A stretch of DNA of 64,000 nucleotides from Anodontia alba (GCA_964016985.1 OZ024835.1:1123501-1187500), one strand, 5' to 3'. Positions 43,439 to 53,580 are shown, numbered from the stretch's first letter. The notes: a model not told the origin generated them from the sequence alone. Numbers and translations are program-made.

Positions 43439-43600
43439 TCAACAGACATTGATATGTAAGTAAGTAATAAGTAAGTGAGTAAGTAAATAAGTAAGAAGTG
43501 AGTAAGTAAATAAATAAATAAATAAATAAAAAGTAAATAGATAAATACACAAGAGAGAAAAATGGATATAAATAAATAATAAAGTTCAAAGAATAAATGA
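43439..43600. repeat. AAGT/AAAT tetranucleotide-rich tract
   Basis: Runs of AAGTAAGT and AAATAAATAAATAAA to about 43,600. The opposing Leu/Tyr-rich frame is spurious. Confidence 0.85.
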
Positions 43601-44150
43601 TAATAATAAACTTGTAAGAAGCTCCTGAGCTGTGCCGCTTGCCTGTGACATGGACATGGGGTCGATTGTTAATTGCAGTTTGCAGTGAAATGTCTTGATA
43701 GTCACACCTGAAAAGATAAAGAGCAAAAGTAGGATATAACTTTATACATCACCCATGTATCGATATACAGCCTAATTGAATCAAAGATATTTATTACGTT
43801 ACCTGGTAAATCTACTCGTGGCATGTATGTAATTTTGAAAGTGGCGAAAAAGCTTAGCATTATCAAAATCAGAAAGTGAGTCTTTTCCGTTGAGAAGCAT
43901 GTTAACGTTTAAATGGTATCAGGACTGAGGGTCTTTCCTTCAGAAAATGTTGTTGTTCGCATAAAAACACGACTGCGATTTACCATTAAAATATTTTTCA
44001 CTTGTTCCGTTGAGATTTCAAAAACTCGCGTTTGATTTATTTGCTTACTGAGTATTGGAGGCCCAGGGTCGAATCTAGGATGATATCTGAGGAGGTTCCT
44101 TTTGATTAAATTAGCGTACTTACTCTACGTATTCGGAAAAACCAGTCTGA
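43601..44150. other. No gene recognised
   Basis: Unassigned. Confidence 0.4.
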
Positions 44151-44217
44151 GCAAACAGTGTAGACCCAGATCAGATGCCGCTAAACGCGGTATCTGATCA
44201 GGGTCTACACCGTTTGC
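44151..44217 (+). repeat. Hairpin H, solo
   Basis: GCAAACAGTGTAGACCCAGA with mirror GGGTCTACACCGTTTGC. Tip CAGATGCCGCTAAACGCGGT/ATCTG, with the T/A change present on both arms. Confidence 0.88.
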
Positions 44218-44394
44218 CACAGATCCACCAGTTTTATACACATTCATAGATAATAAAAAGGACATGTTGAAGAGAAGTATAAGGTAGAGAATAAGTGGTG
44301 TGAATATTTAGGGTAAATACGGTATCCCAAATTTATCAAATTTATCAAAAATTTCCCATGAAAATGAAATTTTGAGCTAAAGGGAGGGAGTGTG

Positions 44395-44560
44395 GGGATT
44401 CGATTGAACCCCCCCCCCCCCGCCGAACCCCTCTGAATCCGACCCTGAGGCTAGTTCTTGGACTGATCACCGTCCAAACTATTGATTGAACCTCCGAATC
44501 CCCACTGAATCTGCCCCTGATACCAGTTCTTGGACTGATCTCCGTCCAAACAATCATTTA
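44395..44560. repeat. Two-copy tandem repeat with C run
   Basis: TTCTTGGACTGATCACCGTC and TTCTTGGACTGATCTCCGTC mark two ~85-bp units, each with CCGAATCCC/CTGAATC words. A 14-base C run lies at about 44,408. Confidence 0.75.
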
Positions 44561-44760
44561 ACCAGCAGCATATCTTGTCAATTTCAACAGACGACATATT
44601 TGCATTAACTTTGAATCTTAATTTTCCCTAAAGGTTTGAGTTCCGATTACATGCAAACTACCTCATTAGGCTGGCATGAAATGTGAAATCTGATTAATCA
44701 AGCTTGAGTCAAATCCTTATTTTACTATTAAATGGGCCTCCATGTGAAAACATGAACCTT

Positions 44761-45035
44761 CATTACGAAAAAAAACCTATTAAAATATACCGAAAATTTT
44801 ACCACCAAAAAATGAAAATTTTCAGATAAAAATAGTGATATTTTTTATATTTCTGCTCAAAATATAGATTATGGGTACCCGTTAGAACCGCCTCGGCGAG
44901 GCGGTTCTAACGAGTACTCATAATCTATGTTTTGAGCAGAAATATGAAAAATATCAGAGTTTTTGTATCTGAAAATTTTCAGTTTTTGGAGGTGAAATTT
45001 TATATATATATTTGAATAGGCATATTTTCGTAATG
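44761..45035. mobile_element. MITE family A, copy 11, symmetric (L-L)
   Basis: Both arms are of the L type: CATTACGAAAAAAAACCTAT ... AAAATTTTACCACC on the left and, reversed, CATTACGAAAATATGCCTAT ... AAATTTCACCTCC on the right. The R-specific blocks (GACCCCCTTAAACCCC, ACTGGGGTTTAC) are absent, so the whole element folds back on itself. Centre CCGCCTCGGCGAGGCGG perfect. Confidence 0.92.
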
Positions 45036-45129
45036 TATCCTCTACTATAGAGGCATAGAACAACATCAACAATGATATCAAACAAGCTCCATTGTGGCAT
45101 AATTAAAAAAACTGACTGATTAGAAACTT

Positions 45130-45265
45130 ACTGTTGCAGTTTGCCTTTTTTTGCGGGTAAGTGGTTTCATATGTGGCGTTCGTTTTGTCCTTATTTGTTC
45201 CTTCTTTCTCCTTCTTTTGGTGTCTCGCGAAGGTTGTGCTTCGTAACAGGCATCTTCACTTATAC
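45130..45265 (+). repeat. Repeat X copy
   Basis: GCGGGTAAGTGGTTTCATAT, GTCCTTATTTGTTCC, TCTCCTTCTTTTGGTGTCTC and GAAGGTTGTGCTTCGT. Confidence 0.75.
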
Positions 45266-45288
45266 AGTAGTATATTGTAGTTTACAGG

Positions 45289-45540
45289 CATTACGAAAAC
45301 ACGCCTATTCAAATATACTGAAAATTTTACCGCCAAAAAATTAAAATTTTCAGATAGAAAATTCTGATATTTTTCATATTTCTGCTCAAAAACATAGATT
45401 GTGGGTACTCGTTAGAATACCCACAATCTAAATTTTTTAGTAGAAATCAGAAAAACAATGTATACCCATTTTAACCCTAGTTTACTACACAAAAGTGGAG
45501 TTTAAGGGGGTCAAAATTATATAGGCATGTTTCCGTGATG
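45289..45540 (+). mobile_element. MITE family A, copy 12, hairpin tip deleted
   Basis: CATTACGAAAACACGCCTAT to GCATGTTTCCGTGATG. The centre reads GTGGGTACTCGTTAGAATAC/CCACAATCTAA: the CCGCCTCG..CGAGGCGG tip and part of one arm are gone, leaving a short hairpin. Confidence 0.9.
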
Positions 45541-46034
45541 CACACCGAAGTATCTCAATGCTGGCACACCTATTGGTCAAATTCTTCATGCTAGACTCAG
45601 AATGCAATGTAGCGCTTTGAATTCCGACATTTACGGAAAATGCAGTTTTGAGTCTCTCATTCTAATGTAGTAGTGTTTAAAGTGTTGTCCACCTTTACTT
45701 CATCTGTCCTCACTAGCCGATGTTAGAGCAAGGTATCTATCTGCCTGATGATTAAAAAAATTGTGTATTAAACGCGCTCTATTTTGACAGAGAAAACGCA
45801 ACGGTGCAAGAGAACGGATCGCTTTCTACGAGTGCAAGATTTTATTGTTAACCGGGATGTTTTTGAAAACATGCTCGACATTCAGTTTAACTTCAAAATT
45901 AAAATTGCATCTTAGCCATGGGAATAAGATCAATTCTGACGCGATCCTATTAGCTAAGTCACTTTTCTGTACTCAGACCTTTTGGCATATATGCACTGTA
46001 AAATAAGTCGACAGTCAGACGTAATTTGATTATG
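45541..46034. other. No gene recognised
   Basis: Unassigned. Confidence 0.4.
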
Positions 46035-46275
46035 CTCTGACCAGTGCCTATAACCCATTTTAGTCTGCAGACCCACTAAAGAATAAATGGCAAACAGTGT
46101 AGACCCAGATTAGACGCCGCAGAACGCGGCGTCTAATTAGGTTCTACACTGTTTGCATTCAATACAGGAATCTCTATAAAACATGGTAAAAATAAACTAA
46201 ACAGAAACTCTGCTATTGTAAATAGACCGGTCCAAAGTTTTGTGTTAGACTACTCCACTCGACGTAAATGGCATA
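46035..46275 (+). mobile_element. MITE hosting hairpin H (type I), copy 2
   Basis: TATAACCCATTTTAGTCTGC to CTCGACGTAAATGGCAT. Hairpin H at 46,090-46,156 (tip AGACGCCGCAGAACGCGGCGTCT), followed by GCATTCAATACAGGAATCTC. Confidence 0.8.
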
Positions 46276-46407
46276 CATGTACATGTTATATCCCATTGGT
46301 ACGCTCTACATGATGGTAGAGCCGCTTCGGCGTCGGTGATCACAGCGTCTCGATGCTGCGGAGGCGACGATGGGGTGACACAGTTGTACTCTTGGATACC
46401 AATCTAA

Positions 46408-46410
46408 GGA

Positions 46411-46465
<55 letters not shown>

Positions 46466-46486
46466 CGTCTCCTCTCTCTCTCTCTT
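46408..46486. repeat. (CT)n microsatellite
   Basis: CT dinucleotides to about 46,458, a short GTGTGTGCGTC break, then CTCTCTCTCT again. Confidence 0.95.
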
Positions 46487-46537
46487 GTTGTTATATTTAT
46501 AATTTGTGATATGTGTGTAAGACTCGCTACATGTACC

Positions 46538-46698
46538 AGAGGACTTATTAAGGAAGAGTATTTAATGTTAATTCTGGGATATTTTTTGCCAGTTCTACAT
46601 AAAAGCATATGTTTTAGGTACTCATCTGAAGCGCCCCGGAGAAATAAGAAGAAAAATCTTGAATTATCACCAAATACTCCTCCTTAACAAGTCCTCTG
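46538..46698 (+). mobile_element. D-type hairpin MITE, copy 2
   Basis: AGAGGACTTATTAAGGAAGA to CTCCTTAACAAGTCCTCT are inverted ends. The centre keeps one arm (GGTACTCATCTGAAGCGCCC) of the shared hairpin; the other is deleted. Confidence 0.75.
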
Positions 46699-46942
46699 CA
46701 CTGCCATTTAAATAAACTGCAAACCACAGCGCCTTTCGGGAGACGACTAAAATAACCTTCCTCGTTTACTGTCAGATCCTGTTTCCATTGTCTTGCATTC
46801 TCGTGTATATTGTTTTGACTATTGAATAAATATTGTTATAACCAAAACCAAAAATAGAATCTAGCAATGTCCACAAGCACAAAACAGAATCTTCTAGAGT
46901 CAGCCAATCACTTCTGATGCCTATGCTTTGCTCCTGAATTTC

Positions 46943-47900
46943 AGGACGGCGGTTCTGGCCTCTGACTCAATGACGGCCTCTTCGTGAAGCTTTAACAAGT
47001 GGGCTGGGGCTTAATGATATGTCTTTGGCTTGGCCCGCCGTGGTTCAACTATTGGTTTTCTTCAACTCTGGATCGTAGTGGGTGTAGAATTAGCCAAGAG
47101 CATTCGTCTTTGTTTATCATAGTGATTTATTTGCATTACGAAAACACGCCTATTCAAATATATAGAACATTTCATCTCCAAAAACTGAAAAATTTCAGAT
47201 AAAAAACTCCGATATTTTTCATATTTCTGCTTAAAACATAGATTGTGGGTACTCGTTAGAACCGCCTCGATGAGGCGGTTCTAACGAGTACCACAATCTA
47301 TGTTTTGAGCAGAAATAAGAAAAATAATGTATACCCCTGTATACCCCAGTTTTACTATATAAAAGTGGGGTTTAAGGGGGTCAAAATTATATAGGTATGT
47401 TTTCGTGATGACTTTTATGTTTTCGCTATGATGCATCGACTGAAATTGGAGCCATTATGTGAACCGAATTTTGATGCATTTCTGTATTAAGAGTAGCATC
47501 GGGACCCAGGAGGAAGTTAGTCGGCTGTAAAAGTGCTTAAACCCCCCTGTAGTTTATACTACTGACTGATATAAGGGATATAAGGCGGTCGTCCCGGTGT
47601 TGCTTTGTGGTTAACTCTATGAGGCGATTTATCGATTTATAATAAGGCTTGCATTGCGTTTTGTCCTCGTGTTTTTTGTTGTTGTTGTTTTTTTTTTTTT
47701 TTTTGTTTTGTTTTTTTTTTCAATTCTTTTAGCACTGCGATCACCTCACTTGGGAATGAAAGAGCTGGCCTGTGTGCTTTTCGTGCATTTGTTTGTTTTG
47801 CGCGTGTTGTTTTGTGTCTCTTTCCTCTTCCTCTTGGTGTCAGGGATTGGCTGAGACTTACATGTATGATTGTGGAAATCCCTGGCTTTTCATTTTAACT
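46943..47900 (+). repeat. Long repeat X copy split by MITE A
   Basis: Begins GACGGCGGTTCTGGCCTCTG. AGTGATTTATTTG ends at 47,133 and ACTTTTATGTTTTCGC resumes at 47,411, against TTTGATTTTTGTGTTTTCGC in the uninterrupted copies near 9,980. It continues to GGCGGTCGTCCCGGTG, T runs, and GATTGTGGAAATCCCTGGC. Confidence 0.8.
47134..47410 (+). mobile_element. MITE family A, copy 13 (277 bp, L-R), in repeat X
   Basis: CATTACGAAAACACGCCTAT to GTATGTTTTCGTGATG. Centre CCGCCTCGATGAGGCGG. Host comparison fixes both ends and shows no duplication. Confidence 0.93.
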
Positions 47901-47986
47901 TTTAACAAATATAATAACCGAAATAAGAACAAAAAACAACTGAAACAGACGAACTGCCATGGAACGATCAGTAACAAAACTACATA

Positions 47987-48615
47987 CGAGGGTCCTGCAA
48001 AAAGTTCTATCACTAATACGCTTCCTAAATTCTATCCCAGGTATATTTTAAAATGCTTCACTGCACTTGAATAGTGTGTTGAATAGCTAACGATACCTGT
48101 TTATTTCGTGCAAATTGCTTTCCAACTGACCGAGTTATTTCAAATTGAAATAGATGCAGTCATATACACTGACCAATTTACTTGTTACATTGGAACATGG
48201 ACCAAGCAAAGGATGGTCAGGAGTCCACCTTTTACATGACAACGTCACCTCTCATAAGTGTGAGATTGTTAAGTTTGTTTTTTTTTGGCTTCTGAAAAGG
48301 TGAAATTTTTAAATCATCCCCCTTATTCACCTGATCTGAGTCCCTGTGACTTCTTTTTATTTCCAAGGCTTAAGAAAATGCTTTCTGGAAATAAGTATAC
48401 GTCTAGAAGTTCTCTAAGCAGCGCTTTTTATCAGTGTCTCCAACAGATACCAAAAGAAGACTATTTATCTGCTTTTCGCGACTGGGTAAAAAGGTTACAA
48501 AAATGTGTTTCAGTAAAGGGGGAATATTTTGAAGGTTTGTAATGAAAATATGTTTGATAAAACGTAGCACTGAAGTAATTCGAACCCAGTGACAAAACTT
48601 TTTGCAGGACCCTCG
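47987..48615 (+). mobile_element. Internally deleted mariner-like transposon (629 bp)
   Basis: Inverted ends of about 27 bp (CGAGGGTCCTGCAAAAAGTT, with two mismatches further in) are flanked by TA at 47,985-47,986 and 48,616-48,617. It carries only the last part of a transposase. It sits in a reversed X fragment (47,935-47,986). A full mariner is about 1.3 kb, so roughly half is missing. Confidence 0.93.
48195..48542 (+). pseudogene. mariner transposase C-terminal fragment
   Basis: C-terminal catalytic part of a mariner-type DDE transposase. GVHLLHDNVTSHKCEIVKF (near 48,210-48,275) holds the second catalytic Asp in its DN motif. A T-run frameshift near 48,280 separates it from the rest. Then LNHPPYSPDLSPCDFFLFPR (near 48,310-48,365) supplies the third acidic residue, about 34-36 residues on, as in DD34D transposases. 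The tail ends DWVKRLQKCVSVKGEYFEGL, the usual mariner C-terminus, with a stop at 48,540-48,542. The first Asp and the DNA-binding N-terminus are deleted, so it cannot be active alone. The intact ends could still be acted on by a complete relative elsewhere. Confidence 0.9.
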
Positions 48616-48689
48616 TATCTCACCAATATTTGTCACCCCGCAAAATGTCATAATTTGATGCTTATCATGCTGGTGACATTTTAAAATTA

Positions 48690-48821
48690 TTTCGTTTTTT
48701 TTTTTTTCCCCAGAAAATAGGATTTGACTTAAGACAAAATTTGCATGAAATGTCAAAGCCTATTTTCTTGTCAAAATTAGGACGATATCATTAGTTTGTC
48801 ATCTGCTGAATTAGCCGAGAC
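48690..48821 (+). repeat. Palindrome repeat M, copy 2
   Basis: AAAATTTGCATGAAATGTCA, AAGCCTATTTTCTTGTCAAA, TTAGTTTGTCATCTGCTGAA. It ends at the start of the next A element. Confidence 0.6.
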
Positions 48822-49099
48822 AAGTACGAAAACAAGCCTATTCAAGTATACTGAAAATTTAACCACCAAAAAATGAAAAAAATCAGATTAACAATTCTGA
48901 TATTTTTCCTATTTCTGCTCAAAACATAGACTGTGGGTACTCATTAGAACCGCCTCGTCGAGGCGGTTCTAACGAGTACCCACAATCTATGTTTTTGGGC
49001 AAAAATAAGAAAAATAATGTATACCCCTGTAAACCCCAGTTTTACTATGTAAATGTGGGTTTAAGGGGGTCAAAATTATATAGGCATGTTTTCGTGATG
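48822..49099 (+). mobile_element. MITE family A, copy 14 (278 bp, L-R)
   Basis: AAGTACGAAAACAAGCCTAT to GCATGTTTTCGTGATG. Centre CCGCCTCGTCGAGGCGG. Confidence 0.92.
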
Positions 49100-49257
49100 A
49101 ATAGTGAAGCTCATGTTATTATCATATTATACAGGTAAAATTTAAGAAAACGATAATAAGAATTATGTTTTGTTAACAGAAAACAAAAGGCTTTGTCATT
49201 TCATGCAAACTGTCTAGAGACAATTTGCTTGAAATGACAATGCCTGTTTTATGGGAA

Positions 49258-49526
49258 AATCACGGAAACACGCCTATATAGTTTTGACCCCCTTCAACCC
49301 CACTTTTATATAGTAAAACTGGGGTTTACGTTATTATTCTCATTTCTGCTCAAAAACATAGATTGTGGGTACTCGTTAGAACCGCTTCACCGAGGCGGTT
49401 TTAACTAGTACTCACGATCTATGTTTCTGAACAGAAATTTAAAAAATATCAGAATTTTTATCTGATTTTTTTTCATTTTTGGTGGTAAAATTTTCAGTAT
49501 ATTTGAGACGGCTTGTTTTCGTAATG
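49258..49526 (-). mobile_element. MITE family A, copy 15 (R-L)
   Basis: AATCACGGAAACACGCCTAT to GGCTTGTTTTCGTAATG. The R arm has lost ~20 bp between GGGGTTTAC and TTATT. Centre CCGCTTCACCGAGGCGG has two mismatches. It sits between two pieces of repeat M. Confidence 0.9.
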
Positions 49527-49670
49527 AATGCATATTAGCATGCCATGCGGATAAAATGTCATAGCCTTCTCTTTTCTATATATATATATATAAAAAAAAA
49601 AAACATAATAGAGAAGATAATCAACTTTTGTCTGCTGAATTAGCCCTGTGCGTGGTGAAGGTTACCTTTG

Positions 49671-49984
49671 TTGGACTGTTTTGTTGCTTACGAACCCAGA
49701 CCAGACAAATTCAATTTTATCATTCACGCAGTTTAAAACCAGATAGAATCTGCATTTTTGGATCCTATCGTACGCAGTTGTTAAATATTCTGTCATAAAA
49801 TGGCATTTTCAGTTCATTCTGTCAAAACCGCTTTGAAATGTTTGTATTTAATCACGCTATAAACTCCAATCGACATTTTTTAAATGATGCGTCTTCTAAG
49901 CTGACTGTATTACATAATATAAAAGTCAAATTCTCCTAAATTGCTTTAATCTTAGGAACCGCAACTTGAAAAAAAAACGAACCG
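49671..49984. other. No gene recognised
   Basis: Unassigned. Confidence 0.4.
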
Positions 49985-50165
49985 TCTGACATTTGCGCTC
50001 AACTAAGACTAAAATCAGCCTGCGCATCCGCGCAGTCGGATTAGAACCTTCATTTTCCGCATGAAGATATTTTGCAGCCTTCGCTATCAAAAATATGCAC
50101 AGTGAAGATTCTGATCAGACTGCGCAAATGCGCAGCCTGATCTGAATATTCGCTTGGCGCACATG
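49985..50165. repeat. Family J-related double hairpin
   Basis: AAAATCAGCCTGCGCATCCG / CGCAGTCGGATTAGAACC, then GATTCTGATCAGACTGCGCA / AATGCGCAGCCTGATC. Two J-type hairpins face each other without the J termini. Confidence 0.6.
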
Positions 50166-50296
50166 ACCGGAAGTACGTTTTCTGACGTTGTGGATCCTAT
50201 AATTCCACGTTTCAAGGAAAGACTTGTATTGCCCTGGAGTAAACCATCTTTATACCATAACATGCTTGCTAGCACTCTTGTGTGAAATACAGTAAA

Positions 50297-50372
50297 AATT
50301 CACTATTAAGACCATCTTTGGTACTGCCTAAAAGTGGTCTTATTAGTGGAGCGGTCTTAATATCTAATGTAG
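50297..50372. repeat. Short palindrome repeat P, copy 2
   Basis: CACTATTAAGACCATCTTTG and AGTGGTCTTATTAGTGGAGC. Confidence 0.6.
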
Positions 50373-50382
50373 AACATAGCTC

Positions 50383-50567
50383 CAGATAAGGTGATTTTTT
50401 TCAACCAAAAAGTACTGATATTTTTCTTATTTCTACAAACAAAAAAAAATGTTGTTGTACTCATTCGAAGCGCCTCGTCGAGGCTCTTCAAATGAGTAAC
50501 ACAACATATTTTTGTGGAGAAATAAGAAAAATCGTATTCAGATACATGTACCCATTCTTATCTGGAG
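50383..50567 (+). mobile_element. E-type hairpin MITE (185 bp)
   Basis: CTCCAGATAAGG and CTTATCTGGAG are the ends. The inner part TGATATTTTTCTTATTTCTA and GTTGTACTCATTCGAAGCGC + CTCG with its mirror is the shared cassette of families A, C and D. The arms show small unpaired changes. Confidence 0.75.
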
Positions 50568-50834
50568 CTATATAGATTAGCGAGAAAATCCCGTTGTATC
50601 GTAATACTAATCAAATATTTGCAATGAATGTCACTGTCGACATATGACGTCATTATCGTTAGGCTAACGTGAGGTTCTTCGAAAAAAAAACAAATGGTTG
50701 CCAAAAAGACTAGAACTTTAGATGCCATTTAAAAATAGTTTGACGATTTTCTGACTTTGGACAGGGAATTAGAAAGAAATAAAGGTATATTTATTTCTAA
50801 TTCGATGGTTTACAATAGAGCCATAGGATAAAAA
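50568..50834. other. No gene recognised
   Basis: Contains a local inverted pair around 50,770-50,805 (AGAAAGAAATAAAGGTA / TTTATTTCTAATTC). Otherwise unassigned. Confidence 0.4.
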
Positions 50835-51150
50835 CGTCACTCGTGATTATCACTGACCATTGTAATCAAACCGCGCGTTGAAGGAAATCCAGGTAATGGT
50901 TATTTATAGTCGCGCTATTCTTGTCGCTCTGACGTCAGAGTGCTATTAATAGAGAGTTATCTGTAAAACCTGGACTGGGGCAGTTAGAAATTTGGCAGAC
51001 AGTGCAGACCCAGATCAGTTTTCTTAAAATACGGGAAGTTTAGGGTAAAATGAAAAAGTCTTAAGTCCCTGTTCAGGACCATTTCCCAGCCTACACTCCG
51101 AGACAATCCACCCATCATCAGTGCTGTCAGTGCTTTGATTTTTTTTTTAA
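50835..51150 (-). repeat. Repeat hosting hairpin H (type III), reversed copy
   Basis: GGTAATGGTTATTTATAGTC, CGCTCTGACGTCAGAGTGCT, GTAAAACCTGGACTGGGGCA, then a half H (GCAGACAGTGCAGACCCAGA, TCAGTTTT) and CATTTCCCAGCCTACACTCC. Only one arm of H survives. Confidence 0.75.
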
Positions 51151-51512
51151 ATTTTAGATGAGAATGGAATTCAGTGTTTACCAACTGTTTACCCGAGTTA
51201 AACGCTGTCGACTACATGTATTTCTGCATGTTTACTTAATTCACTGACATAAAATTCGTTTAGCTTCTTAAAACTCCTTAATTCGATTTTAAGGCTGAAA
51301 CGGAAACGAAAATCAATTTTCCTCGTTTGTCATTTAATATCCAATCCATCAAAATTGGTGACATATACATCTATTTTGCCATATAATCATTTCAACAATA
51401 AATTATTAAAAATTGTTTCTTGCCATACATATCTCATCCACAAGAACTTCTGGCTCCTCGCAATTATTCTTTAGAAGTCCCGAGATGATTTAAGCGGGAA
51501 GTATATCGCTCA
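51151..51512. other. No gene recognised
   Basis: Unassigned AT-rich sequence. Confidence 0.4.
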
Positions 51513-51792
51513 CATCACGAAAACATACCTATATAAATCTGACCCCCTTAAACCCCACTTTTATATAGTAAAACTGGGGTTTACAGGGGTATACATTATT
51601 TTTCTTATTTCTGCTCAAAAACATAGATTGTGGGTACTCGTTAGAACCGCCTCACCGAGGCGGTTCTAACGAGTACCCACAATCTATGTTTTGAGCAGAA
51701 ATATGAAAAATATCGGAGTTTTTGTACCTAAAAATTTTCAGTTTTTGGAGGTGAAATTTTCTATATATTTGAATAGAAGTGTTTTCGTAATG
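51513..51792 (-). mobile_element. MITE family A, copy 16 (280 bp, R-L)
   Basis: CATCACGAAAACATACCTAT to GAATAGAAGTGTTTTCGTAATG. Centre CCGCCTCACCGAGGCGG with one tip mismatch. Confidence 0.92.
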
Positions 51793-52308
51793 CATACTAC
51801 ATGTAGTGGAAGCCTAGATCCATATCACAATAAGCCGTTTTATACGTGTCTACACTGTTTGATAGTCCATTACAACAATTTAGACAATTGGTAGTGAACA
51901 CGACATTTTCAAGATATCTTTTAACTATATGATAAGTAGTTTAGTTAGTTGGATGTTTTAGCTCTACGGTATGGTGCCCACCGACACTGCCGGAATATTC
52001 TGTTTTGCCTTGTCCGTTCCTTGGCACTTGATTCGCGTCGATCATTTAATTATAGTTGCGAGATGAGAGGTGCGTGCATATACCACTGAAACATTTCTAG
52101 TTGTCAATGTTCTTCTTGGATGTATTGGGTCAACATATGAAAGAGACGAATATATATATTTCAATGATTATTTAATTGTGAAAGACGGACTGCAAACAGT
52201 GTGACAATATGCAGTTGGACACCCTATTTTCTCTTTATTTACTTTCGTTCAGATTGCTACAATATCGTTGAACACTTGCTCTCAAAATAGCATTTAATTT
52301 CTTATCTT
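51793..52308. other. No gene recognised
   Basis: Unassigned. Confidence 0.4.
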
Positions 52309-52535
52309 AACCACTATGTCTAGAGTCCCATAAAAGGGACATTTGCAAACAGTATAGACACTGATCAGACGCCGCAGAACGCGGCGTCTGATTAGGGTCT
52401 ACACTGTTTGCATTAAATACAGGAATTTCTATAAAAGATGGTAACAATAAAAACTAACCAAGCACCCCTTATATTGTAAATGGATCGAGCGATACAGGTA
52501 AGATAGAAGAGTACATTCGGCATGAATGGTTTTAA
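52309..52535 (+). mobile_element. MITE hosting hairpin H (type I), copy 3
   Basis: CTTAACCACTATGTCTAGAG, TCCCATAAAAGGGACATTTG, hairpin H (52,345-52,411), GCATTAAATACAGGAATTTC, and the end ATTCGGCATGAATGGTTTTAA. Confidence 0.85.
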
Positions 52536-52649
52536 AAATTTTAACTTAGATTTAAAGGAACTAATACAATTTCAGCGGAGGTAACTCTATCAAATTTATT
52601 TATCCACCCTTCAGAAAAGGGGTCTATTTTAGACATACCCAAGAAATGG

Positions 52650-52910
52650 CGTAGCCAGAACGGAATTATGTTTACGGATACTCAGGAAAATTCTTGAAAC
52701 CTACGCCAAGAATTGCTTCCAAAATAGGGACTACTCTTAAAGGGAAGAATTTGCTCCCACAGGGAGCAAATTCTTTCCTTTAAGAGAAGTCCCTAGGGTA
52801 AAGAAGTGAAATATTTTATGTAAATGACACTTTACTTTAAATATTTTTCTTGCGTATTTTACGCGCATGCGTAATGTGCGTCATGAGCGCCACGCCAATG
52901 CCATGTCTAT
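52650..52910 (+). mobile_element. Hairpin MITE O, copy 2
   Basis: AATGGCGTAGCCAGAACGGA to ATGAGCGCCACGCC. Hairpin GAATTTGCTCCCACAGGGAG with CTTAAAGGGAA / TTCCTTTAAG arms, then ACGCGCATGCGTAATGTGCG. Confidence 0.82.
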
Positions 52911-53099
52911 TCATTGTTTTCCTTTTATTATATCTACTAAAAATAGAGAAAAATAAATAAATAAATTAGTAAAACAGGACAATATAATCAAAACCCATAA
53001 CTGAAAATACTCAAATTAACATTTAGAGATAAAAACTGAAAGGGCTGTTACAAAATTTGCCCAGAAAGATACAATGCAGAACAAATACAAATACAGGTA
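52911..53099. other. No gene recognised; A-rich
   Basis: AAATAAATAAATAAATT tract near 52,948-52,965. Otherwise unassigned. Confidence 0.4.
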
Positions 53100-53580
53100 C
53101 TTAGACAAAGTTGTTAGTGAAGATACCTAGGAAATGGTACAATCACCATTACGAAAAGACGCCTATTCAAATATATTGAACATTTCACCACTAAAAACTG
53201 AAAATTTTCAGATAAAAATTCTGATATTTTTTCATATTTCTGCTCTAAATATAGATTGTGGGTACTCGTTAGAACCACCTCGGCGAGGCGGTTCTAACGA
53301 GTACCACAATCTATGTTTTTGAGCAGAAATAACAAAAATAATGTATACATGTACCCCTGTAAACCCCAGTTTCACTATATAAAAGTGGGATTTAAGGGGG
53401 GTCAAAATGATATACATGTGTAGGCTTGTTTTCGTGATAGAAGCACAACCTCCCGAGGCACCAAAGGAAGTAGAAATATAGATATAAGGACATAAAAAGG
53501 ACAAAACATAGGAAAATAATTAGCTATGAGGAACAAATAAGGACAAAACAGACGCTACATATAGAGTTATAGGGTCTACT
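53100..53580 (-). repeat. Reversed repeat X split by MITE A
   Basis: AGTGAAGATACCTAGGAAAT, GGTACAATCAC ends at 53,146. GAAGCACAACCTCCCGAGGC resumes at 53,440 and continues GAGGAACAAATAAGGACAAA, ACGCTACATAT. Joined, this equals the TCACGAAGCAC of uninterrupted copies. Confidence 0.8.
53147..53439 (+). mobile_element. MITE family A, copy 17 (L-R), in repeat X
   Basis: CATTACGAAAAGACGCCTAT to GGCTTGTTTTCGTGATA. Centre CCACCTCGGCGAGGCGG, one mismatch. Two ACATGTG-like insertions lengthen the R arm. Confidence 0.92.
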
